From a virus: DNA of 64,000 nucleotides. The notes beneath the pieces are model-generated. The model was not told where the DNA came from. It searched no databases and saw nothing but the letters and a program-made list of their open reading frames with translations. Positions 43,395-52,646 of the stretch are shown here, piece by piece (within the stretch, counting starts at the first letter, position 1; every line of letters starts with the position of its first letter). The stretch spans positions 62,001 to 126,000 of IMG/VR virus record IMGVR_UViG_3300017917_003893. One strand, 5' to 3'. Position numbers and translations under genes: made by a program.

Positions 43395-43465
43395 GGACAA
43401 GCTCGTGTATCTCGAAAGAGTGAACGGTTTCTAGAGCCAAGGTGGTATCCCACGAGCCTCTGTCC
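43395..43465 (+). ncRNA. Y-RNA-like cloverleaf before the Ro60 gene
   Basis: GGACA (43395-43399) pairs with TGTCC (43461-43465), and GCTCGTG (43401-43407) pairs with CACGAGC (43451-43457). The long stem encloses small hairpins CTC-GAAA-GAG (43411-43420) and GGTT/AGCC (43427-43438). The 71-nt size and multibranch shape mimic tRNA, as in bacterial YrlA RNAs, but TTCGA is lacking, so it is not a tRNA. CTCGAAAG resembles the conserved CGAA-containing Ro60-binding motif I recall for bacterial Y RNAs. It ends 35 bp before the Ro60 start codon. Confidence 0.6.
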
Positions 43466-43500
43466 CTTAAATAGAAATTAATAAAAATTAAAACGATATT

Positions 43501-44952
43501 ATGTCAAAATTTAACACAACAATGCCAAAGGCAAAAACTCTTACTGAAAACCTAGCAGGTGGTCAAGCTTACTCTCAATCAAATGAGTTAGCTTTAGTTT
43601 CTCTTCTTTTAACATCTTTTGTTAATGATCAGTTCTATAGGAATGCTCAAACGACTCTTGATGAATTGAGAAGCCTTATCACTAAGGTTAAAGATAAAGA
43701 ATTTGTTGCTAAGGCGGCTATATTTGCTCGTGACCGTTTTGGTATGAGAAGTATTACTCATGCTCTTGCTGGTGAATTAACTTCACAACTATCGGGTGCG
43801 GAGTGGGGTAAAAACTTCTACGACAAAGTAGTTGTTCGTGTTGATGATATGACTGAAATCATGTCATACTACTTGGCTTATAAGACATCTAAAGATAGTC
43901 CTAAGTTTCCAAACTCTTTGAAGAAGGGTTTTGCTAAGGCTTTTGATAAGTTTGATGGTTATCAACTTGCTAAGTACAAAGGTGATAACAAAGAAGTTAA
44001 ACTTGTTGACCTTGTTAACATTGTTCACCCAGTTCCAACTGAAAGAAACAAATCTGCTCTTGAGTCACTTGTTAAAGGTGAACTAAAGAACACTCAAACT
44101 TGGGAAGCTAAACTTTCACAAGCAGGGCAAATGGCTGAATCTGAAGAAGATTTGGCTCAACTGAAGGCTGATGCTTGGCAAGAACTTATCTCTACAAGAA
44201 AGATTGGTTACTTTGCTCTTCTTAGAAACTTGAGAAATATCATCACTCAATCACCATCTGCTGTTAAGTCAGCATGTGAGTTGTTAGTTGATGAGAGAAT
44301 GATTAAGAATTCAAGAGTTCTTCCATTCCGTTTCTCAACTGCATATGAAGAAATCTCTAAGTTAGGTTCTTCTAAAGAAGTTCGTGATGTTCTTGTTGCT
44401 ATTAACCAAGCATTGGATATCTCAGTATGTAACGTTCCTAAGTTTGACGGTGAAACACTTGTTGTTATGGACGTTTCTGGTTCAATGAGTGGTAAACCAT
44501 CTGAGATTGCTTCTTTGTTTGGTGCTATTTTAGCTAAAGTTAATAACTGTGATGTTATGACTTTCTCTACTGATGCTCAATATAAGCAATACAATCCAAT
44601 GGATTCAGTGTTGACTATTAGAGGTTCTTTTAGATACTCTGGTGGTGGTACAAACTTTAAGTCTATCTTTCAGAAGGCTAACAAAAAGTATGACAGAGTA
44701 ATTATCTTGTCAGATATGCAAGGTTGGATGGGGTACACTACACCATCTTCTGAGTTTGCTCAGTACAAAAAGAAATACAATGCTAATCCATTTGTATATT
44801 CTTGGGACCTTGCTGGATTGGGTACTTTACAGTTCCCAGAACAAAATGTCTTTGCTTTGGCTGGCTTCAGTGATAAAGTATTTGACATCATGAAAATGAT
44901 GGAGTTAGACAAGAAGGCTCTTTACAATGAGATTAAAGCTATACAGCTTTAA
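43501..44952 (+). CDS. rsr: Ro60/TROVE-domain RNA-binding protein
   Basis: Residues about 20-310 form the helical-repeat TROVE module (NELALVSLLLTSFVNDQFY; FVAKAAIFARDRFGMRSITH; KIGYFALLRNLRNII). Residues 318-483 are a von Willebrand A domain with an intact MIDAS: D324-x-S326-x-S328, T384 in GGGT and D405 in LSDMQ. Ro60 rings bind Y RNA and misfolded RNA and can tether the exonuclease PNPase in bacteria. Codon use is GC-richer than the neighbours and resembles the capsid gene, so high expression is likely. Confidence 0.88.
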   Translation: MSKFNTTMPKAKTLTENLAGGQAYSQSNELALVSLLLTSFVNDQFYRNAQTTLDELRSLITKVKDKEFVAKAAIFARDRFGMRSITHALAGELTSQLSGAEWGKNFYDKVVVRVDDMTEIMSYYLAYKTSKDSPKFPNSLKKGFAKAFDKFDGYQLAKYKGDNKEVKLVDLVNIVHPVPTERNKSALESLVKGELKNTQTWEAKLSQAGQMAESEEDLAQLKADAWQELISTRKIGYFALLRNLRNIITQSPSAVKSACELLVDERMIKNSRVLPFRFSTAYEEISKLGSSKEVRDVLVAINQALDISVCNVPKFDGETLVVMDVSGSMSGKPSEIASLFGAILAKVNNCDVMTFSTDAQYKQYNPMDSVLTIRGSFRYSGGGTNFKSIFQKANKKYDRVIILSDMQGWMGYTTPSSEFAQYKKKYNANPFVYSWDLAGLGTLQFPEQNVFALAGFSDKVFDIMKMMELDKKALYNEIKAIQL

Positions 44953-44954
44953 TT

Positions 44955-44984
44955 AAAAAACCCACTTAATGAGTGGGTTTTTTT
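44955..44984. terminator. Bidirectional terminator after the Ro60 gene
   Basis: AACCCACT and AGTGGGTT with loop TAATG-like centre, flanked by As and Ts, between convergent genes. Confidence 0.9.
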
Positions 44985-45819
44985 ATTTCTTAAATGAGTT
45001 ATTTCTTAGTATCATTTTAGTATGAGTTGGATGACTTAGTATTATATTAAAGTCTTTCTTAACTTCATTTCTTAAATATGGTAGAACAAAGTTGTCTTCA
45101 TATAATATTGAGTACGAACCAGGTATCTTAGATTTTAATGTTTCAAGTGTTATTGGTAAATAGTTTTCATTAACTTCTCTTTCCCAGTTGTCTGTGTATT
45201 TATACTTTAATAAAAAATGTACAAAGCTTCTGTAGTCTGAGTTTATACTACCCCATACTTCTTCAAATGAAGTTAGGCTTTTCGTATCAGCCATTCTTCT
45301 TAATTTTTTAGCATCTTCTTTGAAGTTATTTATTTCATTTCTAGTTAGAGTAACTGACGGTATCATATCTCTTATTGTAATATATTTGAATTTTCCACCA
45401 AATACTTGTTGATTCCAAAACTTACTAACAACTAATGAACTTGAATATGAGTAAACTTCATGTATTACAGAGCTTAGATTAAGTAGAGGATTTTTATATC
45501 CTGATATTTCTTTTAACACTTCATTCCAATCGTCTGTTAGAACTGCATTACTAGGTAGTTTTCCTCTAGCAATTTCAAGCATTTTTGAATCTAAGTCATA
45601 ACCTATAATTTTAACATTTGGTCTCACACTTGAAACACTCTTTAAGAATGTTCCGTCAGCACATCCAAAATCAACTATAACATCAAATTTAAATTCATTT
45701 ACAAAGAATAGCTTATCAGACATAGTTGTATTCATGTCTGATATGTATTGATCGTAATTTGATATTGGATTTTCTCCTACTAGTTCTTCTAGAAATAGTT
45801 GCCAAGATAGTATTCTCAT
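44983..45819 (-). CDS. SAM-dependent methyltransferase, head-targeted candidate
   Basis: FDVIVDFGCADGTFLKSV (AdoMet loop around residues 50-58), KIIGYDLDSKMLEIA and the following DDWNEVL mark a class I methyltransferase. The first residues MRILSWQLFLEELVGEN fit the targeting pattern with cleavage after LFLE. The C-terminal 120 residues are unassigned. A packaged methyltransferase could modify host protein, RNA or DNA early in infection. Confidence 0.7.
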   Translation of the reverse strand: MRILSWQLFLEELVGENPISNYDQYISDMNTTMSDKLFFVNEFKFDVIVDFGCADGTFLKSVSSVRPNVKIIGYDLDSKMLEIARGKLPSNAVLTDDWNEVLKEISGYKNPLLNLSSVIHEVYSYSSSLVVSKFWNQQVFGGKFKYITIRDMIPSVTLTRNEINNFKEDAKKLRRMADTKSLTSFEEVWGSINSDYRSFVHFLLKYKYTDNWEREVNENYLPITLETLKSKIPGSYSILYEDNFVLPYLRNEVKKDFNIILSHPTHTKMILRNNSFKK

Positions 45820-45835
45820 AGACTTATATATTAAA

Positions 45836-46606
45836 TTATTTCCAGATTTTTTCTAAATCAATTTTAGATGTTATTTCTATAACTTTGTTTCCTGTTTTAA
45901 GAGAATATTTTTGAATAGGTTGAAATAGTTTTACAATTTTTTTAATTTTTTTACTATCTTCTATATCTATATCTTCGTTAAAAATTTGAATTAAGTTTTC
46001 TATTTCATTAAAAGTTATACTTCTTTTATTGCCTAAAAAGAATATAAAATCATAACTATAATCGTTGTATTTGATTGCATCATGTTCATCTGATTTACTT
46101 ATTAAATAGTTAGTTATGCAGTTCTCAACACCAATTGATGGTAAACTAAACTTAAATCCATCTATTGTAAATTCTTTTTTAGATTCATTATAGTTTTTTT
46201 TCATCTCTTCATTTATAATAAAATAGTTAAAATAATTAGATGAGAATTCAATTGCATTTTCTTTACCGATTTCATCATCAAAATATGTCAAACTTACAGC
46301 TTTTCCTTTTGTAAATCTTACAATCTCTAAAAATAAAAATACAACATCTATACTTTTTAAATCATTGAATTCATAACCCTTTGAGAATATAGAGTTTTTT
46401 TCAACTACCTTTTTTAGTTTATTGATTATTGAACCTAAATCATCTTTAATATAATCATGTTCATATTCTATTATATCTTCTATATTGGCTTTTTTTATTG
46501 TAATTTCAAAATCATCATTGTAAAAAAGTCCTTGCGATGGTAAAGATTTAACATCAACTACCTTTTGAAGATTTAATAACCCTTTTAATAAATTTACTAA
46601 GCTCAT
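45836..46606 (-). CDS. Baseplate hub protein, T4 gp26-like (tentative)
   Basis: KSLPSQGLFYNDDFEITIKK near the N-terminus and a helix-rich 256-residue layout with DVVFLFLEIVRFTKG and FKFSLPSIGVENCIT resemble the T4 gp26/gp51-type baseplate assembly family. This is a resemblance in general pattern and not a strong motif match. It starts 66 bp from the divergent methyltransferase. Confidence 0.45.
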   Translation of the reverse strand: MSLVNLLKGLLNLQKVVDVKSLPSQGLFYNDDFEITIKKANIEDIIEYEHDYIKDDLGSIINKLKKVVEKNSIFSKGYEFNDLKSIDVVFLFLEIVRFTKGKAVSLTYFDDEIGKENAIEFSSNYFNYFIINEEMKKNYNESKKEFTIDGFKFSLPSIGVENCITNYLISKSDEHDAIKYNDYSYDFIFFLGNKRSITFNEIENLIQIFNEDIDIEDSKKIKKIVKLFQPIQKYSLKTGNKVIEITSKIDLEKIWK

Positions 46607-46655
46607 TTTCTTGGTTATATTTTATGTATATATTATTTATATGAAGGTCATGTTG

Positions 46656-46667
46656 TCTAATATATAC
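46656..46667 (+). promoter_or_regulatory. Late-type promoter motif TCTAATATATAC
   Basis: Ends 4 bp before the ATG at 46672. A second similar element (TGTATATATTA, 46625-46635) may serve the divergent baseplate gene. Confidence 0.5.
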
Positions 46668-46671
46668 TTTG

Positions 46672-47397
46672 ATGATTTTACAAGGTGATTGTTTTGAATT
46701 AATTAAAAATATTGATAGTAAGTCAATAGACTTAATTTTAGTAGATCCACCTTATCTTATTTCTAGAGATTCTAACTTTGACAAATATTCAGGTGATACC
46801 TCAAAGGAAATGGTGACCAAGTATGGTGGTATTTCTATAGATTTTGGTGATTGGGATAAATCAGAATTAAATTGGGATTTTTTATTTAAACAATATAATA
46901 GAATTTTAAAAGATGGTGGTACATTAATTATATTCTATGATATATGGAAGTCAAACGAAATTAAGTTAATGGCTGATAAGTATAAGTTCAAACAACCTAG
47001 AGTTTGTCAGTGGCAAAAAACAAATCCTGTTCCAATAAATTCAAAAGTTAATTATTTATCAAATGCTATTGAGTATTTTTTTACTTTTGTTAAAGGTAAG
47101 AAACCAACATTTCACTCAGTTTATGATAATGGTGTTTATAAATATCCAATTTGTCACGGTAAAGAAAGATATGAGCATCCTACTCAAAAACCACTTCAAT
47201 TAATTTTAGATATTGTAAATAAACATTCTAATAAAGGTGATGTTGTTTTAGATAATTTTGCAGGAACTGGAACTACAGCACACGCTTGTATTTTATCCGA
47301 AAGAAATTACATAGTTATAGAAAAAGATGAAAAATATTTTAATATTTTGAAGTCTAGAATAGAATCAACAACATTAGAAATAAATAATATAAAATAA
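46672..47397 (+). CDS. DNA methyltransferase, N4/N6 beta-type
   Basis: The order is catalytic DPPY (25-28) first and AdoMet-binding FAGTGTT (196-202) last, the beta arrangement of N4-cytosine and N6-adenine methyltransferases. HPTQKPLQLI lies just before the latter, as expected. The ATG at 46672 is preferred over an upstream TTG. It is the second DNA methyltransferase of the window; no restriction enzyme is adjacent. Confidence 0.9.
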   Translation: MILQGDCFELIKNIDSKSIDLILVDPPYLISRDSNFDKYSGDTSKEMVTKYGGISIDFGDWDKSELNWDFLFKQYNRILKDGGTLIIFYDIWKSNEIKLMADKYKFKQPRVCQWQKTNPVPINSKVNYLSNAIEYFFTFVKGKKPTFHSVYDNGVYKYPICHGKERYEHPTQKPLQLILDIVNKHSNKGDVVLDNFAGTGTTAHACILSERNYIVIEKDEKYFNILKSRIESTTLEINNIK

Positions 47398-47413
47398 AAA
47401 ATAAACAATAAAA

Positions 47414-47815
47414 ATGTCTATTATAGTAAGAAACTCACAATTAAATGATGAAACTATGACTTCTTTGAATAAGTTAGTCGATGTTGATATTAATGCTAAT
47501 GTTGCATTTAAGTTAATGAGAATCATCAAAGAAATATCTTCAATAGTTGAAGATAAAAATAAAATGGAGCAAATGATTATAAACAAACATGCTGAAAAGG
47601 ATGAATCTGGTAAAGTAATACAAGCAAAAGATGACAATGGTAATCCTATACCAGGTGGTGTTAATATAAAAGATATGGATGCATTTTCAGCTGATATGGC
47701 TAATCTTATGGAAGTTGAAAACGAAATCGGATATGATAAGATAAATTTTGAAGATTTAAATCTTAAAACTGCTAAAGTCAAAGATTTAATAAAACTAGAA
47801 TTCTTATTTAATTGA
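47414..47815 (+). CDS. Hypothetical protein, possible structural chaperone
   Basis: The 133-residue helical protein starts MSIIVRNSQLNDETMTSLNK and contains VAFKLMRIIKEISSIVEDKN and a middle loop DDNGNPIPGG. Small helical proteins of this type are often tail assembly factors in large phages, but no family is recognised. It lies between the methyltransferase and fibre genes. Confidence 0.5.
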   Translation: MSIIVRNSQLNDETMTSLNKLVDVDINANVAFKLMRIIKEISSIVEDKNKMEQMIINKHAEKDESGKVIQAKDDNGNPIPGGVNIKDMDAFSADMANLMEVENEIGYDKINFEDLNLKTAKVKDLIKLEFLFN

Positions 47816-47856
47816 TATCTTTAGAAGAAAAACACCAGTTGTTAAAATATTTAAAA

Positions 47857-47885
47857 AGTCTGATAATAATTATCAGACTTTTTTA
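47857..47885 (+). terminator. Terminator before the fibre genes
   Basis: AAGTCTGATAA and TTATCAGACTT pair and are followed by a T run. Confidence 0.9.
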
Positions 47886-47905
47886 TTAATAGTTGGTCTT
47901 GTTTT

Positions 47906-47917
47906 TTTAATATATAC
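47906..47917 (+). promoter_or_regulatory. Late-type promoter motif TTTAATATATAC
   Basis: A perfect copy 19 bp before the first fibre/baseplate gene. Confidence 0.55.
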
Positions 47918-47936
47918 AAAAAAAGATTAAGACTAA

Positions 47937-49547
47937 ATGCCGGCTACATACAGTATAAATGTTGGACAACCAACAGAAGCTTTTAGAAAGCAAGATATTA
48001 ATAGTGTTTTATTAGAACTTCCTGATAATACTCAAAAATTAATATCTCCAAAAGATGTAAGAGATGCTTTTTTAACATCTTGGGCTAACTCTGCTTTTAA
48101 ACAAACAATCGGTCAAGCCGGTATTGAATATTTAGGTATTGATTCAGGAAATCCTTCTGATAGAGATATAAAACAAAAAATATTTATTGGTAAAAGAAGT
48201 TATACAGGTTCTGATATAATGACTAGTAACTTACTTAATAACAGTAGCTCAGATATTTATATTTATAATACAAAGCCTGATAATTATTTAACACAAAGTA
48301 CATCAATAGTTATATTAGCTGGTACAAATTCTACATTACATGAATATGCGCCTTATATACATTCAAGTGTGGTTAATTCTGACACAGCTTTAAGTTTAGA
48401 TTTTATTAACCCTTCATTGTATTCTGGTCCTATAAATATTTTTAGTCCAACTGGTAGAGTATCCGTTAACGGTATATTGTTTCCAACTTTATCTGAGACA
48501 TCAGCTTCTGCTTCAAATGGTAAAATATTAAAATATTTTGGTAGTTATCCAAATGGTGTTCTTAGATGGTCAGAGCCTACTGTTAGTTTGGCTTCAATTG
48601 GTTCAATTGGTTCACCTACTAATATCTATGGTACTGTTAGTGTAAATGGATTTCAAGGTAATTCTTTAGAATTTGTTAATTCTAATATTGTTCCTCAAAC
48701 AATAGGTGGAGTTTCTATAGGTGACTCTTTTGCTTCTGGTAGTTTTAATGGTCAGAATTGGCCCTTATCAGAGGTTTTAAGAAAAGTTCTTTATCCTTAT
48801 GTTCCGCCTACTTTATCAATTTCAGTTACAAACGGTGGTGTTAATTACTTCTCGACAGGTTTAAGTCAGTCAGCCTTATTTAGTTATTCTGTTTTTAGAT
48901 ATTCTAATGCTGTTTCAAACTATAGAATACTAGATAACTCTTTAAGTGTTTTAGGAACTTTTTCAAACTTATCATATAATGGTGCTGTTGGAACCGGAGT
49001 AAATGCTACATTTTCTTACAATATTTACTCAAATAGTGATGCTACACAAAGCTATTATATATCCGCTAGAGATAATCAAACATTAATTACTTTTTCACAC
49101 AGTGCAACGGCTTCTATTAGATTTGCTCATCCAATTTTTTATGGATTTAGTACTACTTTTATAGACCTATTTGCGTCTGGTGGTGCTGCTGCGACTTTAA
49201 GAGCCACACAGAGTGGTGCTTTTATGAATAGCTCAACGAGATATATTTATCCTTATTTAGGTCCTTCACAATCTATGTCATTTAAAATAAATGGCTCAGG
49301 ATATATTTATTTTATGATACCAAATGGAACAGGAAATTCTGCTTTTCCTTTGTTATCATTTATTAAAGATCCTAATGGTTTTGTGATACATGACTCTAAT
49401 AATTTGAGCTTATCTGCATTTACTTACTCTTCTAGCGTCGCAAATCAAGGTGCTAATAATGTACCTAGTGGTTTAAGTTATAAAGTTTATAGAACAATTG
49501 CAACTTGTAGCTATACCGGAAATGGTAATTTTGAATTTATATTTTAA
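47937..49547 (+). CDS. Tail fibre or baseplate structural protein (paralogue 1)
   Basis: The 536-residue Ser/Gly/Thr-rich, beta-strand protein begins MPATYSINVGQPTEAF and contains ISPKDVRDAFLTSWANSAFK, IFIGKRSYTG, and ISIGDSF-like GVSIGDSFASG before LYPYVPPTLS. The same landmarks occur in order in the next gene, so the two are paralogues. The C-terminal half resembles immunoglobulin-like domains. It is probably a fibre attachment or baseplate wedge component. Confidence 0.7.
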   Translation: MPATYSINVGQPTEAFRKQDINSVLLELPDNTQKLISPKDVRDAFLTSWANSAFKQTIGQAGIEYLGIDSGNPSDRDIKQKIFIGKRSYTGSDIMTSNLLNNSSSDIYIYNTKPDNYLTQSTSIVILAGTNSTLHEYAPYIHSSVVNSDTALSLDFINPSLYSGPINIFSPTGRVSVNGILFPTLSETSASASNGKILKYFGSYPNGVLRWSEPTVSLASIGSIGSPTNIYGTVSVNGFQGNSLEFVNSNIVPQTIGGVSIGDSFASGSFNGQNWPLSEVLRKVLYPYVPPTLSISVTNGGVNYFSTGLSQSALFSYSVFRYSNAVSNYRILDNSLSVLGTFSNLSYNGAVGTGVNATFSYNIYSNSDATQSYYISARDNQTLITFSHSATASIRFAHPIFYGFSTTFIDLFASGGAAATLRATQSGAFMNSSTRYIYPYLGPSQSMSFKINGSGYIYFMIPNGTGNSAFPLLSFIKDPNGFVIHDSNNLSLSAFTYSSSVANQGANNVPSGLSYKVYRTIATCSYTGNGNFEFIF

Positions 49548-49550
49548 TAT

Positions 49551-51071
49551 ATGATGACTTATAGTATTAATACAGGAACTTCTACACAAGCAACCACTTA
49601 TGATATAATTGGTGCAACTTCTGTTGATCTAACCTCAGTTCTTGAAGCTTTACATGATAATACTAATAAGGAGATAAGCCCTTCGGTTATAAGAAACTCT
49701 ATTCTAACTGCTTGGTCAAGTTCAGCATTTAAACAAACATTGGCTTCTCAATCAAATATTGATTATATAGGAATTGATAATGGTGATACTGATTATACTA
49801 ATAAAGATGTTAAAAGTAAAATTTATATAGGAAAAAGATCTTATAATGGTACTTATTCATATTCAGCTAGTGGTGATATTATGACATCTGACATATTGAA
49901 TAGAACAGAAGATGTATTTTTATTTAATACAAAAAAAGATACAGTTTCTAATAATAGAACCAGAATATCTATTTTATCTGGTACAAAATCATCTTTATTT
50001 ACACAGTCTCCTTATATACAATCTCAAATTATAACAGTTGGTACAAATTCTACACTTTCATTAGATATTGTAAATGATACTACTAGTGGTGGTACTGCTT
50101 CTGTTATTTCTTTTAGAAGTGACACTGGTACTGTATCAATCAATGATATTGTTTTTCCAACAATACAGGATTCAATTTCAAATGCTTCTGATGATAAAGT
50201 TTTAAGTTGGAATAATGGTAATATGATTTGGGATGTTATGTCATTTTCAGCAGTAAACTATATCGGTGTTACTGGCGGTACAACTAATATATTTGGTTCA
50301 CCTATTAACATCAACGGTTATCCTTTAGAGTTTACAGATTCTAATCCGTGTCCAATATCAATAGGTGATATTCAATATGGTGAAACTTTTAATTCAGAGT
50401 CTATTATTGATATGTTAACAAGAATAATATATCCTTATTTACCACCTAGTTGTTCAATTAGTATAAGACCTCCTTATTCTTCGGGTTATGTTGAAGTTGG
50501 TACATCACCAATAGTTGGTATTGATTATAGTATAACAAAAAGAAGTCTTCCTACTTTAACAACAGTGTTATCTTATATGATACCTAGTGCATATCCACCA
50601 ATAACAACTCCTGGTCAAGTAACTATAAATGGATCAGCTTCAGGTGTTGTTATAACACCTGTTACTAGTGCAACCACATCATTCTCAATTACAGTTAGTG
50701 ATGGTACTCAATCAGCTTCAGCTAGTACTAATATAAAAGGAATATATCCTTATTTTTATGGATTTAGTTCTATTTCCACAATGAATACAGCTGGGTTACT
50801 TCCACTTACTAAAGTAGTTGAACCACTTGGTGATAAGTCTGTTGATATTGTTGGTAGTGGTAATTTTTATTTTATGTATGATAGTAATTACCCTGTTTTG
50901 AGTAATATATTTGACGAGTTAGGAAATACTGTTTCTTCTTCTTTTACATCATCTATTGTTACTTTATCATCACCAACCGGTTTATGGGCATCTAAACAAT
51001 TTAGAGTTTATCAATGGAATGGTGTTTCACAAATTGGACCACCATCTGTAAATTATCAATTCAAATATTAA
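49551..51071 (+). CDS. Tail fibre or baseplate structural protein (paralogue 2)
   Basis: This 506-residue protein starts 3 bp after its paralogue. Shared landmarks include ISPSVIRNSILTAWSSSAFK, IYIGKRSYNGTY and IIYPYLPPSCSISI. N-terminal halves are similar; C-terminal halves diverge, as expected for proteins that meet different partners or receptors. Confidence 0.7.
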   Translation: MMTYSINTGTSTQATTYDIIGATSVDLTSVLEALHDNTNKEISPSVIRNSILTAWSSSAFKQTLASQSNIDYIGIDNGDTDYTNKDVKSKIYIGKRSYNGTYSYSASGDIMTSDILNRTEDVFLFNTKKDTVSNNRTRISILSGTKSSLFTQSPYIQSQIITVGTNSTLSLDIVNDTTSGGTASVISFRSDTGTVSINDIVFPTIQDSISNASDDKVLSWNNGNMIWDVMSFSAVNYIGVTGGTTNIFGSPININGYPLEFTDSNPCPISIGDIQYGETFNSESIIDMLTRIIYPYLPPSCSISIRPPYSSGYVEVGTSPIVGIDYSITKRSLPTLTTVLSYMIPSAYPPITTPGQVTINGSASGVVITPVTSATTSFSITVSDGTQSASASTNIKGIYPYFYGFSSISTMNTAGLLPLTKVVEPLGDKSVDIVGSGNFYFMYDSNYPVLSNIFDELGNTVSSSFTSSIVTLSSPTGLWASKQFRVYQWNGVSQIGPPSVNYQFKY

Positions 51072-51074
51072 AAA

Positions 51075-51086
51075 TTTTATATATAC
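51075..51086 (+). promoter_or_regulatory. Late-type promoter motif TTTTATATATAC
   Basis: Ends 3 bp before the ATG of the S74 fibre gene, again implying a nearly leaderless mRNA. Confidence 0.5.
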
Positions 51087-51089
51087 AAT

Positions 51090-52646
51090 ATGGCAATACA
51101 AATTATAGATGGTTTTCAAGTAAACATCGCATCACCGATAGATAATAGAATAGTAGCTTCTGGTTCTTCTGCTAGAAATTCAATACCTTATAAATATGAA
51201 GGTTTAAGAGTTTTTGATTTATCAAATGGAATTCCTTATGTTTGGTATAATGGTGCTTGGGTATCTGAAAATGCTACAGGTGTTGCTGGTGTTGGTACTA
51301 CTACTAATTATATTCCTAGATACACATCAACAAATGTTATAGGTAACAGTATTATTTATCAGTTAGGTTCAAGTATAGGTATTAATACATTAGTACCTAG
51401 TGCTACTTTTTCAGTTAATGGTTCTTTAAGTGCTACAACTTTAAGTGGTGATGGACAATCACTTACAAATTTAAATGCTTCAAATTTAGCAACAGGAACT
51501 GTTGCTCTCAATAGATTACCAAATGGATCTAACGGTTGGATTTTATCTGGTGGTTCTGGAGTTCCAGCCTATGTTAATCCCACTCAAATAACAGTTGGTA
51601 CTTCTTCAGTTGCTAACAGTATTGCTATAAATAATACAACAACAAACGCTACACATTATTTAACATTTATTTCATCTGGTGCTTGGTCATCAACAAATGC
51701 TAATGCGATTATTAGAGCTAATTTAGGTATCGGATATAACCCAAGTACTAATATTTTAACTACTGGTGGTATTACAGCGAGTAATTATGTCTCAACACTA
51801 AATGGTTTTTACTCATATGGTGGTACACTTTCTAATACCCTTAATACTAAAAAAATATTAATGAATTTGTATATTAATACCGGAAATAATGATAATTTAG
51901 AGTTCTCAAAAATAAGAACTACTGGTTCATCTGGTTGGCAAAATGCTGGTTATAGAATACAGTCTAAAGTTGATTCAAGTGATTTGGGTTATATACAATT
52001 TAATGGTAATAACGATACTGGTATTTCATTTGGTACTGGATATAGCGCAACTGAAAGATTAAGAATTGATATACTTGGTCGAGTTTTAGCAAATACCACA
52101 ACTCCAATAAGTAGTAATTGTATCTTACACTTAAAAAGTGATTCTAGCCTTTATGATGGTTTAGTTCATCAATCTTTTAATGATTCTCATACTATATTTG
52201 AATTTAAAAATACATCAGGTGTTCAAAGAGGTCGTATAGTTGGTAATGGAACAGGTGCTGTGCTGTATAATACTTCTTCTGATAGAAGATTGAAAGATAA
52301 TATACAAGAAATGCCTAGTATGTATAATGTGATAAAAGAATTAAAACCTTCAAAGTTTAACTGGAAATCAGGTAATAAAGAAGACTATGGTTTTATAGCT
52401 CAAGATGTATATAGATTAATACCTAATCTTAGAGGTGAGATAGCATATTGTGATGTTAATAGTGAAGACTTTGATATTGAAAATCCAATTAAAACAGATG
52501 GCGATCCTTATTACTATGGTTTAGACTATGGTAAATTAACACCATTCTTAACTAAGGCATTACAAGAGACTATTGAAAGGCTTGAGACACTAACTGATAA
52601 GATTAAGAACGCTAGTTCTTTAGATGAGTTAAAAAGTAGTTTATAA
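51090..52646 (+). CDS. Tail fibre with S74 intramolecular chaperone
   Basis: The C-terminal 122 residues are a peptidase S74 self-cleaving chaperone: SDRRLKDNI with catalytic S397 and K402, then YGFIAQDV and YGKLTPFLTKALQE. It trimerises the fibre and is then cut off before Ser397. The N-terminal 100 residues (FQVNIASPIDNRIVA; YVWYNGAWVSEN) are an attachment domain, and the middle is repetitive beta-helix-like sequence. Confidence 0.9.
   Translation: MAIQIIDGFQVNIASPIDNRIVASGSSARNSIPYKYEGLRVFDLSNGIPYVWYNGAWVSENATGVAGVGTTTNYIPRYTSTNVIGNSIIYQLGSSIGINTLVPSATFSVNGSLSATTLSGDGQSLTNLNASNLATGTVALNRLPNGSNGWILSGGSGVPAYVNPTQITVGTSSVANSIAINNTTTNATHYLTFISSGAWSSTNANAIIRANLGIGYNPSTNILTTGGITASNYVSTLNGFYSYGGTLSNTLNTKKILMNLYINTGNNDNLEFSKIRTTGSSGWQNAGYRIQSKVDSSDLGYIQFNGNNDTGISFGTGYSATERLRIDILGRVLANTTTPISSNCILHLKSDSSLYDGLVHQSFNDSHTIFEFKNTSGVQRGRIVGNGTGAVLYNTSSDRRLKDNIQEMPSMYNVIKELKPSKFNWKSGNKEDYGFIAQDVYRLIPNLRGEIAYCDVNSEDFDIENPIKTDGDPYYYGLDYGKLTPFLTKALQETIERLETLTDKIKNASSLDELKSSL

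Noticed and set aside
43395-43465. A true tRNA gene
   Set aside because: The stem pattern fits tRNA length, but there is no TTCRA T loop, no normal anticodon arm and the acceptor stem is interrupted.
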